From Alphaproteobacteria bacterium (GTDB taxonomy: Bacteria > Pseudomonadota > Alphaproteobacteria > UBA2136 > UBA6156): 64,000 nucleotides of DNA. The DNA lies in assembly GCA_027485835.1 (NCBI GenBank), contig JAIXQG010000001.1:319902-383901 (forward strand). The letters are read 5' to 3'. The translations under genes and the position numbers were made by a program. Below the pieces are notes generated by a model. That model was not told where the DNA came from. It saw only the letters and a list, made by a program, of their open reading frames with translations, and searched no databases. The stretch's first letter is position 1. Every line of letters starts with the position of its first letter. Below are positions 26,665 to 35,120 of this stretch, piece after piece.

Positions 26665-27090
26665 ATGCGCCTTATTCTGAAGCTTGCACTTGCACTTTCC
26701 ATTGCCATGCCCTCGGTACCGACGGCCGCGAATGCTCAGTACTTTCTGAGCGAGACGGATCGCCAAGCTATTTGGCGCGATGCTGAAGCCGACTCGCTGC
26801 GCAAGCAGCGGCAGAACTTCAACCGACTGAGGCGCGCGGAAGAACGCGCCGAATACGAACGTGCTCGGAACTACTTCGACGGCGTTGGTGGCGGTTTCTA
26901 CATCGAGCAGCCGCGGTACCGCAAGCACACCCGCAGAAACAACGGGAGTGATGCTTTTGCGTTGGGTCTCCTCGGTCTTGCAACAGGCGTCATCGTTGGT
27001 GGCGCCTTAGCGGCTCCGCCGGCAAGACACGGATGTTCCTTCAGGATCGACCCGGTAACGGGTGAAGAGTGCCTCGGCCCCGTACGCTGA
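26665..27090 (+). CDS. Small secreted protein, unknown
   Basis: This 141-residue protein begins with a clear signal peptide (cleavage after AANA, about residue 24) and has a strong AGGAGG site. The mature part has an Arg/Glu-rich helical stretch (about 30-70), a Gly-rich turn, a Gly/Ala-rich hydrophobic segment (about 95-117) resembling a glycine-zipper helix, and two C-terminal Cys that may pair. It is probably periplasmic or outer-membrane associated. No family recognised. Confidence 0.72.
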   Translation: MRLILKLALALSIAMPSVPTAANAQYFLSETDRQAIWRDAEADSLRKQRQNFNRLRRAEERAEYERARNYFDGVGGGFYIEQPRYRKHTRRNNGSDAFALGLLGLATGVIVGGALAAPPARHGCSFRIDPVTGEECLGPVR

Positions 27091-27104
27091 TGTTAACTTT
27101 GAAA

Positions 27105-27140
27105 AGACCTTCTCCGCATTGCGGAGGAGGTTCTTTTTTT
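27105..27140 (+). terminator. Rho-independent terminator
   Basis: AGACCTTCTCCGC pairs with GCGGAGGAGGTTCT around ATT, with a seven-T run after it. It is convergent with tilS. Confidence 0.88.
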
Positions 27141-28041
27141 ATTCAGCGGCAGTTATAAGCCGGCCGTTTTTCCAAGAGAATTTGACGCCGGAGAGCGTGG
27201 CGTGGCCTTGGGGTTCGGTTTGCAGGCGGGTAAGCAGGTTTTGGCGTTTGCTGCGGCGGACGGGTAAGGATTGCTGGGGGTGGATGGATTGAATGAGTTT
27301 GAGGAGGAGACGGAGGGCGATTTCGGTCGGTTGGGTGCGAAAAAGCTTTAGTGAAAGCGGGTTTTGGAGGGGGATGTGGTTGAGTGTGTGATTAAGGGCG
27401 GCGTCGGCCTCGGCCACCGCTTGGGCGCTTGCGGCGAGGCCGTGGGCGGTGATGCCGGCATCTTCTAATAACGGTAGCAGTTTACGGATGCGCGCGCGTT
27501 GGCTGCCGCCGGAGGTGTTATCGGGGTCTTCCAGCCATTCATGGCCGTGGACGGTTAAATACTCGCGTAATTGCTGTCGGCTGGCGCCGAGGAGTGGGCG
27601 GGCGTAGGCAATGCCATTCATCTGGCTTAAAGGTTGGAGCGCGGCCAAGCCCCCTGCCCCGCTGCCTTTACCCGCGCGCATGAGGAAGCCTTCGGCGATA
27701 TCGGTTTGCGTGTGGGCGAGCACAATGTTGGCGCCGAGAGTTTGGGCCTGCTGTTGCAGCCATGCGTGGCGCTCGGTGCGGGCGAAGGCCTCGGCATTGG
27801 TGGGCGGTTTACCGCTGCCGGTGGCGGTGAGGAATGGAAGATTTTGGGCTTGGCAGACGGCTTGGACAAACGCCGTGCTTTGGGGGCCGAAGCTGCTCCA
27901 GTTATGATTGAAGGTGGCAATGGTGAGGCGGTGGGCTTGCCCTTGTGCCAGCAAGAGGTGGAGTAGCGCCATGCTGTCTCCGCCTCCGCTGATGCCAAGG
28001 AGCAGCGGGCCTTGCGGGAGGGAGGATAGCGGAATCGTCAT
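27139..28041 (-). CDS. tilS: tRNA(Ile)-lysidine synthetase
   Basis: This 300-residue N-type PP-loop ATPase has the signature SGGGDS (18-23) and a LARTERHAWL-type helix, then HTQTDIAEGFLMR and WLEDPDN with downstream R..R residues typical of TilS. It modifies C34 of tRNA-Ile(CAT) to lysidine so that it reads AUA, an essential step. It is shorter than E. coli TilS, lacking most of the C-terminal domains, as in many alphaproteobacteria. It lies downstream of cpoB/pal. Confidence 0.9.
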   Translation of the reverse strand: MTIPLSSLPQGPLLLGISGGGDSMALLHLLLAQGQAHRLTIATFNHNWSSFGPQSTAFVQAVCQAQNLPFLTATGSGKPPTNAEAFARTERHAWLQQQAQTLGANIVLAHTQTDIAEGFLMRAGKGSGAGGLAALQPLSQMNGIAYARPLLGASRQQLREYLTVHGHEWLEDPDNTSGGSQRARIRKLLPLLEDAGITAHGLAASAQAVAEADAALNHTLNHIPLQNPLSLKLFRTQPTEIALRLLLKLIQSIHPQQSLPVRRSKRQNLLTRLQTEPQGHATLSGVKFSWKNGRLITAAE

Positions 28042-28074
28042 ATCCGCTTTTGTACACGATGCAGGGGAATTGGG

Positions 28075-28392
28075 CTACCGGTAGGAATGGAAATTCAGGA
28101 TAGAGCCCGGCAACGGGTTTGGCGGTGTGGGGATTTCCGGCTGTTGGGAGGGTGGAAGGATTTCGGGTTTCACCTCGGGTTTCACCTCGGGTTTCACCTC
28201 GGGTTTCACCTCGGGTTTTACCTCTGGCTGTTTGGGCGGCGGTGGCATTTCCGGCTTGATGTTGGGCTTGGGTGATTCCGGTTTTTCCTGTGGGTTTTGC
28301 GGTTCGTTACCATTACGCGCGTGCTGCAACCGCATAAGCTGCCATGCCAGCAGGTTGGAGGTGGAGAGCGGGATGTTGTGCGTGATTCTCAT
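28075..28392 (-). CDS. Pro/Lys-rich repeat protein (PEVK-like), uncertain gene
   Basis: The 105-residue frame has an N-terminal stretch and then a proline-rich tail with five tandem KPEV units encoded by a 12-bp minisatellite. Such tails are typically disordered spacers. Its ATG starts 4 nt after the T-run of the cpoB terminator and has no SD, so expression would need readthrough or an internal promoter. It could be real, a decayed gene or a chance frame. The opposite strand is also open across the repeat, which weakens the call. Confidence 0.35.
   Translation of the reverse strand: MRITHNIPLSTSNLLAWQLMRLQHARNGNEPQNPQEKPESPKPNIKPEMPPPPKQPEVKPEVKPEVKPEVKPEVKPEILPPSQQPEIPTPPNPLPGSILNFHSYR
28164..28223. 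repeat. 12-bp tandem repeat, five units
   Basis: The unit CGGGTTTCACCT is repeated at 28164, 28176, 28188 and 28200, with a fifth copy at 28212 carrying one change. The length is a multiple of three and encodes KPEV on the minus strand, so copy-number changes would keep the frame. Confidence 0.97.
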
Positions 28393-28395
28393 ACC

Positions 28396-28418
28396 AAAAA
28401 AACGCCCCAGAGGGGCGC
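28396..28418 (-). terminator. Rho-independent terminator after cpoB
   Basis: CGCCCC-TCT-GGGGCG followed by seven T on the minus strand lies 17 bp beyond the cpoB stop. Confidence 0.9.
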
Positions 28419-28434
28419 TTGTTCCCGTACGAGA

Positions 28435-29346
28435 CTACTCGGCCTTGAGGGTAAGAAGTTTGTCCTTCGCGCGGTTGGCTTCAGGAGCCTGGGGGTAGTC
28501 CTTGACCACCTTCTCCCATGCTGCTTTGGCGAGCTTCGGTTGCTTAAGTTGTTCCAGCGCTACGCCCATTTTGAACATGTTGGCAGCTGCTTTGCCACCC
28601 TTGGGGAAGGCTTTAAGACCATCGCGGAACTTGACGGCGGCGTTGCGTGGGTCGTTTTGCACCAGATAGACTTCGCCCAGCCAGTAGTAGGCATTGTCGG
28701 CAAGGGCGTCCTTCGGGTGGCGCTTGAGAAATTCTTCGAACCAGACCTGAGCGTTTTTATACTCGGTGGCGGTGAGATAGGCGTAGGCCTTGTTGTAATG
28801 GTCGGCGGCCGACATATCGGCAGGAATACCGGCTTTGGGTGCGGCAGGTTTGGCGTCCGGTTTCGCCTCCGGCTTGGATTCGGCGACGACTTCGCCGGAT
28901 TCGGTCGGGGCTGCGGCTACCGGTGTGCCAGCTGCAGGCTGAGCTTGGGCGGCTGCGGGAGCGGAAGCTTGGGTCTCGAGGCGCGCTTCGATATCGGCGA
29001 GGCGCATGTCGAGGTCTTTGATGTAGTCATCGAAACGTTTGGCAAGGCGTTCAATTGCCATAAGGGCACGGTCGGAATTGCCGCGCATTTGGCTGGAGTC
29101 TTCTTCCAGTGAGGTGACACGCTGATCGAGGTCGGCAGCGGTGTAGCTGGACAAACCACCTATATTAGGCTGGTTGGCCGATCCAGAGGAGGCACGGCGA
29201 CCCTCGGCGGCGCCCAGACGCTTTTCAATGGCATCCAGACGCTGCACGAGACTCTCCGCATCAACCGAAACCGCCTGCCCCCAACTGTTGCTGGCGATTA
29301 CAAGCATTGTTGTAACAACCAGAACACGTGAGGACAGGCGGAACAT
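28435..29346 (-). CDS. cpoB: Tol-Pal system protein CpoB (YbgF)
   Basis: This 303-residue periplasmic protein has a signal peptide (about 1-23), an N-terminal coiled coil used for trimerisation (LVQRLDAIEKRLGAAEGRR and the helix about 85-130), an Ala/Pro/Lys-rich linker and a C-terminal TPR domain (about 178-300). CpoB links peptidoglycan synthesis to outer-membrane constriction through TolA and PBP1B. It follows pal on the same strand with a 34-bp gap, the standard tol-pal arrangement. Confidence 0.94.
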   Translation of the reverse strand: MFRLSSRVLVVTTMLVIASNSWGQAVSVDAESLVQRLDAIEKRLGAAEGRRASSGSANQPNIGGLSSYTAADLDQRVTSLEEDSSQMRGNSDRALMAIERLAKRFDDYIKDLDMRLADIEARLETQASAPAAAQAQPAAGTPVAAAPTESGEVVAESKPEAKPDAKPAAPKAGIPADMSAADHYNKAYAYLTATEYKNAQVWFEEFLKRHPKDALADNAYYWLGEVYLVQNDPRNAAVKFRDGLKAFPKGGKAAANMFKMGVALEQLKQPKLAKAAWEKVVKDYPQAPEANRAKDKLLTLKAE

Positions 29347-29380
29347 CGGGGTAATAACCTTAAGTTAGATTAACTTAAGA

Positions 29381-29911
29381 CTATTGCAGAACGATAACAC
29401 CACGGCGGTTCTTAGCCCAGGCGGATTCGTCGTGGCCTTCAACAGCCGGACGCTCTTTACCGTAGCTAATGGTGGTCAGTTGGGCAGGTTCCATGCCAGC
29501 ACCGATCAGGTACTTCTTCATGGAAACGGCACGACGGTCACCGAGGGCCAGGTTGTATTCGCGGGTACCGCGTTCGTCGGCGTGGCCTTCGAGGGTTACA
29601 CCCTTAACGCCGTTGGCCTTAGCGAATTCGCTGAACTTGTTCAGAGTCGCTTCGGCATCGCCACGGATAGCTGCGCTGTCGTAGTCGAAGTAAACACGAT
29701 CGAAGCCACCGGCTACGAATTCTTGTTCGAACTTGCTCTTAACATCGGCGCTGTTCGGCATTGCGCCAGCACCGCCGGCGTAGTTGCCAGCACCGTACTT
29801 GCTGCCTTGGGCAACCGGGGCAACGTCCAGATCAGGGCTCTTCAGGCAGGAGCAGGCAGACAGAGCTGCAACTACTGCGAGCAGGCCGGCTTTCATCGGG
29901 AGCTTGGTCAT
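29381..29911 (-). CDS. pal: Peptidoglycan-associated lipoprotein Pal
   Basis: The start at the ATG at 29911 (MTKLPMKAGLL) has a GAGAGGAC site upstream and gives 176 residues. The lipobox is LSAC (Cys about 20). The OmpA-like peptidoglycan-binding domain has VYFDYDSAAI, GHADERGTREYNLALGDRRA and YGKERP. Pal anchors the outer membrane to peptidoglycan and works with TolB and CpoB during division. The remaining tol genes are not upstream in this window, since icd precedes it. Confidence 0.95.
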   Translation of the reverse strand: MTKLPMKAGLLAVVAALSACSCLKSPDLDVAPVAQGSKYGAGNYAGGAGAMPNSADVKSKFEQEFVAGGFDRVYFDYDSAAIRGDAEATLNKFSEFAKANGVKGVTLEGHADERGTREYNLALGDRRAVSMKKYLIGAGMEPAQLTTISYGKERPAVEGHDESAWAKNRRGVIVLQ

Positions 29912-29985
29912 GATTAATGTCCTCTCGTTTTTTAGTTTTCGGTGTATGGAATCCGTACCCTTACAACCTGTGGGCAAAGAAACCT

Positions 29986-30014
29986 TAATTACGCCGTCTC
30001 GGTTACGCAAGCAA
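29986..30014 (-). promoter_or_regulatory. Candidate pal-cpoB promoter
   Basis: On the minus strand TTGCTT (30014-30009) and TAATTA (29991-29986) are separated by 17 bp, about 75 bp upstream of the pal ATG. Confidence 0.5.
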
Positions 30015-30228
30015 AATCCGCGCGTTTAATGCCATGGGACATTTTTTGAGCGAGCGTTTAATGCCGTACCGTTGCAACTACTTATAGGGGGGAGATGTTC
30101 CGCTTGCAATGAATTTTCACGCGCAATCTGCGGAATGGTTGAGCATCCCATGGTCTTTTTGCATCATGTTTAAGCCGCTCGTAAGGAAGCAAAAGAGGCT
30201 TCCAGCTTTGTTTTAGAAAGTTAACAAC
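30015..30228. other. Gene-free stretch between icd and pal
   Basis: No credible gene is visible. It contains a direct repeat GCGTTTAATGCC (near 30023 and 30053). It also has a bulged hairpin: TTCCGC-TTGC (30098-30107) pairs with GCAA-TCT-GCGGAA (30123-30135). Confidence 0.4.
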
Positions 30229-30256
30229 TAAAAAATGGCTCTTGCGAGCCATTTTT
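30229..30256. terminator. Terminator after icd
   Basis: AAAAATGGCTC-TTGC-GAGCCATTTTT is a perfect stem with T-runs in both directions, just downstream of the icd stop on the minus strand. Confidence 0.9.
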
Positions 30257-30272
30257 GATGTATCCCTCAGGA

Positions 30273-31727
30273 TTACTCGGCGCCCTTGCCCGAGAAACCG
30301 GCCACGTGGTCGAAGGTATAGAGATTTTCGATCTTCACCCACTCCAGACCGGCGGCCTCGATGTTGTGCAGAATCGCGCGGATATCGGCATTGGTGATGT
30401 CGCCCTCCGGCCCCATGAAGCGGCACGCCCAGAGGTCGGTCACCGCGTCTACATCCGGCTTCACATCCGGCTTTTTAGGGTTGAACATTTCCATACCGCG
30501 GCTACTGACGGATTGGAGCATCAGGCTGGAAAGGCCGCATTGGTTGAGGCGCTTACCAAGGTCGGCGGCATCGGCGTCGTCGAAGTCGATAAACACATCG
30601 ACACCCGTGAGGCGCTTGGTGCGGACGGACTGAGTGGTATCTTCGGCGCGCGGAAGCTTCACCGGCTTGCCGCTACCGCTGGCAAACGGAGTAAGGTTTT
30701 TGGGCGATTTACCGAGGTTTTTTACTACGGCTTCGGCAAATTCCATGGTGGACAAGGCTTTTTCGCCCTTTTTGACGATATCCGCCGTGTGTTGGCCGGA
30801 CTCCAGAGTATAAAGGAGGGCGTTGCCGATTTTGGCCGCGCATTCGCCCTGACCAATATGGTAGAGCATCAGTACGGCGGCGTTGATCAGACCGGACGGG
30901 TTGGCGATACCCTTGCCGGAAATATCCGGTGCGGAGCCATGCACAGCTTCGAACATCGCACAGCCGGTACCGATGTTCATGGAGCCTGCCAGACCAACGC
31001 TACCTGCCACTTGGCTGGCGATGTCGGAGACGATGTCTCCATAGAGGTTCTCGGTGACGATCACGTCGAATTTCTCGGGGGTATCGGCGATACGGGCCAT
31101 ACCGATATCGACAATCAGGCTATCCTTCTGGATATCTGGGTACTCGGCGCCGATAAGCTGGAAGACCTGGTGGAACAGGCCGTCGGTCACCTTCATGATG
31201 TTGTCTTTGATCAGACAGGTTACCTTTTTACGACCGTTGGCACGGGCGTATTCGAAGGCGTAGCGCACAATCAGCTCGGTACCGGTGCGTGAGATGAGCT
31301 TGACGGCGTGGCAGGTATCGCGCGTTTGGCGGTACTCGATACCGGCGTAGAGGCTTTCTTCGTTCTCGCGGACAATCACCATATCGACATTGGCATGCTT
31401 GCTGTGAACGAAGCCATCGAAGGTACGGACCGGACGGACGTTGGCAAACTGGCCAAAGGCCTTGCGCATGGTAACGTTGACCGACTTGTAGCCGCCACCT
31501 TGCGGAGTGGTGATGGGCGCTTTGAACAGCAGGCGGGTGCGGCGGATGCTCTCCCATGCCGCGGGTTCGATACCGTTCATGATGCCGCTTTTGAAGACCT
31601 TTTCGCCGAGGTTGACGAAGTCGTATTCCAGCTCGGCGCCTGCAGCCTTTAAAATATGCAGGGTGGCGTCCATGATTTCCGGGCCAATGCCGTCGCCGCG
31701 TGCAACCGTTACCGGTACTTTTGCCAT
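30273..31727 (-). CDS. icd: Isocitrate dehydrogenase, long Rickettsia/Thermus type
   Basis: This 484-residue protein belongs to the isocitrate/isopropylmalate dehydrogenase family. The N-terminus has VARGDGIGPEI, the substrate-binding region has NVRPVRTF and VRENEESLYAGIE, and the metal-binding region has DIVSDIASQVAGSVGLAGS followed by FEAVHGSAPDISGKGIANP. The extra C-terminal domain of about 130 residues (from about 355) is found in Thermus and Rickettsia-type enzymes and not in E. coli Icd. It catalyses oxidative decarboxylation of isocitrate to 2-oxoglutarate in the TCA cycle. Cofactor preference was not determined. Confidence 0.92.
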   Translation of the reverse strand: MAKVPVTVARGDGIGPEIMDATLHILKAAGAELEYDFVNLGEKVFKSGIMNGIEPAAWESIRRTRLLFKAPITTPQGGGYKSVNVTMRKAFGQFANVRPVRTFDGFVHSKHANVDMVIVRENEESLYAGIEYRQTRDTCHAVKLISRTGTELIVRYAFEYARANGRKKVTCLIKDNIMKVTDGLFHQVFQLIGAEYPDIQKDSLIVDIGMARIADTPEKFDVIVTENLYGDIVSDIASQVAGSVGLAGSMNIGTGCAMFEAVHGSAPDISGKGIANPSGLINAAVLMLYHIGQGECAAKIGNALLYTLESGQHTADIVKKGEKALSTMEFAEAVVKNLGKSPKNLTPFASGSGKPVKLPRAEDTTQSVRTKRLTGVDVFIDFDDADAADLGKRLNQCGLSSLMLQSVSSRGMEMFNPKKPDVKPDVDAVTDLWACRFMGPEGDITNADIRAILHNIEAAGLEWVKIENLYTFDHVAGFSGKGAE

Positions 31728-31831
31728 GTGAAGGGGTATCCTTATTCTTTATTCTTGGCTCTTATTAAAAGAAGCTTTGGGGTCAGCATAGCTTACAGCC
31801 CTGCGTTTGCAACCTTTTGCTTGCAGGGGTT

Positions 31832-31862
31832 AAAAAATATCCGGCAGGTGTGTGGCCTGCCA
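31832..31862 (-). terminator. Rho-independent terminator
   Basis: GGCAGG-CCACACA-CCTGCC followed on the minus strand by a T-rich run (31832-31837), downstream of the 31894-32235 gene. Confidence 0.75.
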
Positions 31863-31893
31863 GAGGAGTATTTATCGGACAACATAGAAACGG

Positions 31894-32235
31894 TCAGGCT
31901 GCGACTGGTGCGGATGCGAGATCGGTGACCCGCACGAGTTCCAGACGAACCACGTCACCTTCCTCGCTGTCGGTGAACAGGTAGAGGCCTTTTGCATTTT
32001 CCAGCGGGTTTAACGGCGTGGCGCCGCCAAACTTGGCTTGATGGTAGAGCTTGGCGCCTTGCAGAGTGAAGACACCATGGTTTGGCGTGACAACAGACTT
32101 ACGCAGAGAATCAGCTGATTCATTGACAACAAGGCGGAGGGAGAACTCCACTGGCCAGATGTAACGTTGCGTAAGGTAGTTTTCGATCGCCGCGGATTCT
32201 TCCGGGCTAAGAGGTTGGGAGGATGTGTTCGGCAT
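31894..32235 (-). CDS. Small soluble hypothetical protein
   Basis: This 113-residue protein has an N-terminal helix (SPEESAAIENYLTQRY) and a beta-rich remainder (WPVEFSLRLVV, HGVFTLQGAKLY, GLYLFTDSEEGDVVRLELVRV). No signal peptide or known motif. It carries its own terminator and probably its own promoter, like several small genes in this window. Confidence 0.58.
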   Translation of the reverse strand: MPNTSSQPLSPEESAAIENYLTQRYIWPVEFSLRLVVNESADSLRKSVVTPNHGVFTLQGAKLYHQAKFGGATPLNPLENAKGLYLFTDSEEGDVVRLELVRVTDLASAPVAA

Positions 32236-32373
32236 GTTTGGGTCCCCGTAAACATGAACGACTTGTGAACGCTATACTGATACTTACCTATTTATTCTAC
32301 GCCCGTATTTGACCAAAGCCAGCCAAAACGGCCGTTTCGTTCTTGATAGATTCGACAGAGTAAGACCAACGTA

Positions 32374-32410
32374 AGAACGCGGGCGGGGGTTTGGCCCCTG
32401 CCCGCGTTCT
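32374..32410. terminator. Large GC-rich hairpin, probable terminator
   Basis: AGAACGCGGGC and GCCCGCGTTCT form an 11-bp perfect stem with further inner GGGG/CCCC pairing. It lies downstream of the 32423-32911 gene on the minus strand. The T-run is weak. Confidence 0.6.
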
Positions 32411-32422
32411 GCGTACTCGCTT

Positions 32423-32911
32423 TTAGTCTATCATAATGACGACCTTGACGAAGAACTCGCCTTCGACCGGAATTTTGTTCCAGTCATCGATGGTTGTAGC
32501 AATATAGAGCGAGTCGGTAGCCTTGCGGAAACGCTGAACATAGAGCCGACCATCTTCAAGGGTTCCGGTCATTTTCAGTTCATCGCCAACCCAGACATAG
32601 GTCTGGGTGCCATTATCGAGAAGCTGAACGCCTTGCTCCTGCAACACCTTGCGGGAGAGGTAGCCTTGCTTCATCGGAGTGTAGCTATAGACTTCCGCCC
32701 CTGTAACGCCTGAATCAGATTCGGACTCTTGCGGTAGCGCGCCTTCGTAGGTTGCGGCATCTTCTGCAAGAAGGCGCTCGATTTCGGCAATACGAGGACC
32801 GAATTCGGGAATATCTGCAAGAAGCTCGAGAGAGAAGCCAAAGGTTTTCCGCGGTATGGAAGTCTCCTGCGGGCTGGAAGGTTGTTGATGCTTATATTTA
32901 GCATAACGCAC
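32423..32911 (-). CDS. Hypothetical protein
   Basis: This 162-residue protein has a basic N-terminus, a helical acidic region (about 38-60) and a beta-rich C-terminal half with TYVWVGDELKMTGTLEDGRLYVQRF and YIATTIDDW. No signal peptide, membrane segment or known family. It ends at a large GC-rich hairpin. It lies in a run of minus-strand lineage-specific genes. Confidence 0.55.
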   Translation of the reverse strand: MRYAKYKHQQPSSPQETSIPRKTFGFSLELLADIPEFGPRIAEIERLLAEDAATYEGALPQESESDSGVTGAEVYSYTPMKQGYLSRKVLQEQGVQLLDNGTQTYVWVGDELKMTGTLEDGRLYVQRFRKATDSLYIATTIDDWNKIPVEGEFFVKVVIMID

Positions 32912-32933
32912 TTAAAATGTATACTAAATAGTA

Positions 32934-34418
32934 TTATAAGGCGCTGGATTCGTCTTCGAACTTGATGACTTCAGCGGGGTTTTGGACCGGTTGGGCTTTA
33001 GGGATGAACTTGAGTTGCGGGAGCGGGCGCTCGGATGAGCGGCTGGGTCCCTGATAATTGGCGGGCAGAGATGATGGCTCCGGCGTGACAGGCGTTTGCA
33101 CTTGAGGTTGCGGTTGCGGGCTGGTGCCAAGGCCTTCTCCTGTCGGGGCATCGGCAGAACTTGTCACTGCGGGAGTGGGCACGGGCTTAAGCGAGGGCGC
33201 TGGCTGCGTTGGCGAAAGGACCATGGTGGGCGTAGTGGTTTTGCTGGCGGTGACGCGCGCTTCTTCTACCTTGGTTATTTGCGCTTTTTCCTCGACGTCC
33301 TTCGTCAGTTCCATCGCGCGGTTGTAGGCATCGAAATTGCTGGGCGCGCGTTTGCCGCCGGTGACGAGGTCATCGACCGTGGGAACCAGTGTGGCGGCGG
33401 GCGGCGGGGGTGCCTCTGGCGCTTTTTTGCTTTCTGGCTCCGGCGCAGTGTTCAGCTCGGCCGGGTTGGCAGGTTGCAGCGTGCCCTTTTTCTCCAGCTT
33501 GGGCCCTGCCGGTGCGGTAGGCGGCACTACAAGCGCACCTGCGGCACCACCCACACCCACGGAAGTTGGCAGAGCTGCTGCCGGTGCAGGTAGCACTGTG
33601 GGAGCGGGATTTTCGACCACCGGCTTGCTAAGGCCTGCGTCGGTAGGAGTAATAACCGGACGCGGAGCGACCGCTACACCCGGAACTGGGCGTGCGGCGT
33701 TAGGCACCAAGCGGCCATCCTTGTCGTAAATCAGGACATCGACACCCGGTTGCAGGCGCGGGGCCGGTGTGGCTGCCGCTTTACCGCCTTGAAGGAAGGG
33801 CAGGTTCGGCATTTGCACGCCGAGCGATTCTTTCACCGCCTTGACGGTGAGTTTACGCAGGGCATAGGCGGCGCCGCGGGCCTGTTCGTATTCGTAAGCG
33901 ATTTCGAGGCCGCCTTCCCGCCATTTACGCGGTTTGGTGGTCCAGAACACATCGGCTACCGCAGGCGCTTGCGCGGCGGGGACAAAGCGGCCGGTGATGT
34001 GACGGAGGAATTGTTCAGCGATCATCGCCTCGCCCGCGTTCGGGTTAGCGCTCGAGACCCAGTCGCGATAAATGAGCCGCACCGAGGCTACGCCTTCGGC
34101 ATTGCCGCCGGATTTGTCGAGATACATCGAGACGGTGGCGAAGTCTCCGCCCTTGCAGAGGAAATCGTAGCGCGCGTTACCATAGCTGGGGCCCAAACGA
34201 CCTTCCTTGCTTATCCATTTACACGGCAGGGTTTGGGTGATGGCGTTTACCTCTTGCTGGAAGGTTGTGAAGGCCAGCATGTGCTGGTTGGTATTTTCCA
34301 GCGGGGTTTTGCGGAGGATTTGAATTTCCTCCGCCGCACAAGCGCCCTCCGGCAGCAGCGCGACAAGAGACACCCCGCAGAGGGTGGCCAAGTACAACGC
34401 AGTGAACGGACGCTTCAT
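32934..34418 (-). CDS. Secreted protein with proline-rich disordered C-terminal half
   Basis: With the start at the ATG at 34418 (MKRPFTALYLATLCG), this encodes about 494 residues with a signal peptide ending GACA (about 28). The N-terminal domain (about 30-215) is folded, with two Cys (LPCKW and FLCKG) and mixed alpha/beta character. The rest is Pro/Ala/Thr-rich and low-complexity, with a VLIYDKDGRLVPNAARP segment. It is likely periplasmic or surface-exposed with a flexible tail. No family recognised. Longer upstream starts would put the signal peptide inside the protein, so I reject them. Confidence 0.7.
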   Translation of the reverse strand: MKRPFTALYLATLCGVSLVALLPEGACAAEEIQILRKTPLENTNQHMLAFTTFQQEVNAITQTLPCKWISKEGRLGPSYGNARYDFLCKGGDFATVSMYLDKSGGNAEGVASVRLIYRDWVSSANPNAGEAMIAEQFLRHITGRFVPAAQAPAVADVFWTTKPRKWREGGLEIAYEYEQARGAAYALRKLTVKAVKESLGVQMPNLPFLQGGKAAATPAPRLQPGVDVLIYDKDGRLVPNAARPVPGVAVAPRPVITPTDAGLSKPVVENPAPTVLPAPAAALPTSVGVGGAAGALVVPPTAPAGPKLEKKGTLQPANPAELNTAPEPESKKAPEAPPPPAATLVPTVDDLVTGGKRAPSNFDAYNRAMELTKDVEEKAQITKVEEARVTASKTTTPTMVLSPTQPAPSLKPVPTPAVTSSADAPTGEGLGTSPQPQPQVQTPVTPEPSSLPANYQGPSRSSERPLPQLKFIPKAQPVQNPAEVIKFEDESSAL

Positions 34419-34523
34419 TGCTACCAGATTAACCGAGACGCCCCGATTCGGGAGATGGAATATGCCCCCTGCCCTGCCTTTGACCGACTTGGTGTGGCAA
34501 TCGTGCCCAACCGTTGGCAACAG

Positions 34524-34545
34524 AAAGCCTCCGCGTGGGAGGCTT
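34524..34545 (-). terminator. Hairpin, probable terminator of the 34561-35115 gene
   Basis: AAAGCCTCC and GGAGGCTTT pair around a short loop; the minus-strand 3' side has only a short T-run. Confidence 0.55.
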
Positions 34546-34560
34546 TGAGCTTGGATAACT

Positions 34561-35115
34561 TTATTCGGCTTTTTCTGCCGCCAGCCATTTTTTAAGCGGA
34601 GTAATCGCTTCGTCTGGCCAGCTCATCAGGCTTGGGCGCATGAGCACTTGGCCGTTTTCGACCATCGCGACAAAGACCTTTTGCTCGTCGGTAGCGACAA
34701 ACAGCAGCGCCTTGTTCATATCGCACGGCTCTACACACCCACTAGCTTGCAGCAGGTTTTGCGGAAGGGTTTTGGATTCAGCCTCAGAATCCATATACCC
34801 GAGCCATTTCTCGTATTTATCGGCAAGCAGTTTTTGCGCCGCTTCGGTGACACCTTGGTACTCCAACAGCTTGAGGTCGGGCGCCTTACCGGCTTCTGGC
34901 CAGGTCGGCAACAGCTTGGATTCCACAGGCTCCACAGATTCTAATGACCCAGCCTCGACTACCACCTCGGTACCGGAGACGGCCTCAACAGCTTGTGTCT
35001 CGGAGACGGTCGCGACAGGCTCGGTGCCGGAGACATCCTGTGCGTCGGCCAACATGGCACAGGTAAATGTGGCCACGACCACCGGAGTGAAAGCCAGAGC
35101 TTTAATGAAGTTCAT
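34561..35115 (-). CDS. Secreted protein, possibly Ivy-like lysozyme inhibitor
   Basis: This 184-residue protein has a signal peptide (cleavage near ADA, about 25), an acidic Val/Glu/Thr-rich linker and a C-terminal domain (about 75-184). That domain contains GCVEPCDMNKALLFVATDEQKVFVAMVENGQ. The layout resembles Ivy, the periplasmic inhibitor of C-type lysozyme, whose active loop has CKPHDC followed by a similar beta strand pattern. The Cys pair is kept but the exact loop differs, so this is a tentative match. It is followed by another minus-strand gene. Confidence 0.5.
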   Translation of the reverse strand: MNFIKALAFTPVVVATFTCAMLADAQDVSGTEPVATVSETQAVEAVSGTEVVVEAGSLESVEPVESKLLPTWPEAGKAPDLKLLEYQGVTEAAQKLLADKYEKWLGYMDSEAESKTLPQNLLQASGCVEPCDMNKALLFVATDEQKVFVAMVENGQVLMRPSLMSWPDEAITPLKKWLAAEKAE

Positions 35116-35120
35116 AACCG

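Noticed and set aside
28164-28223. CRISPR-like repeat array
   Set aside because: Units are 12 bp with no spacers; this is a coding minisatellite, and no cas genes are present in the window.
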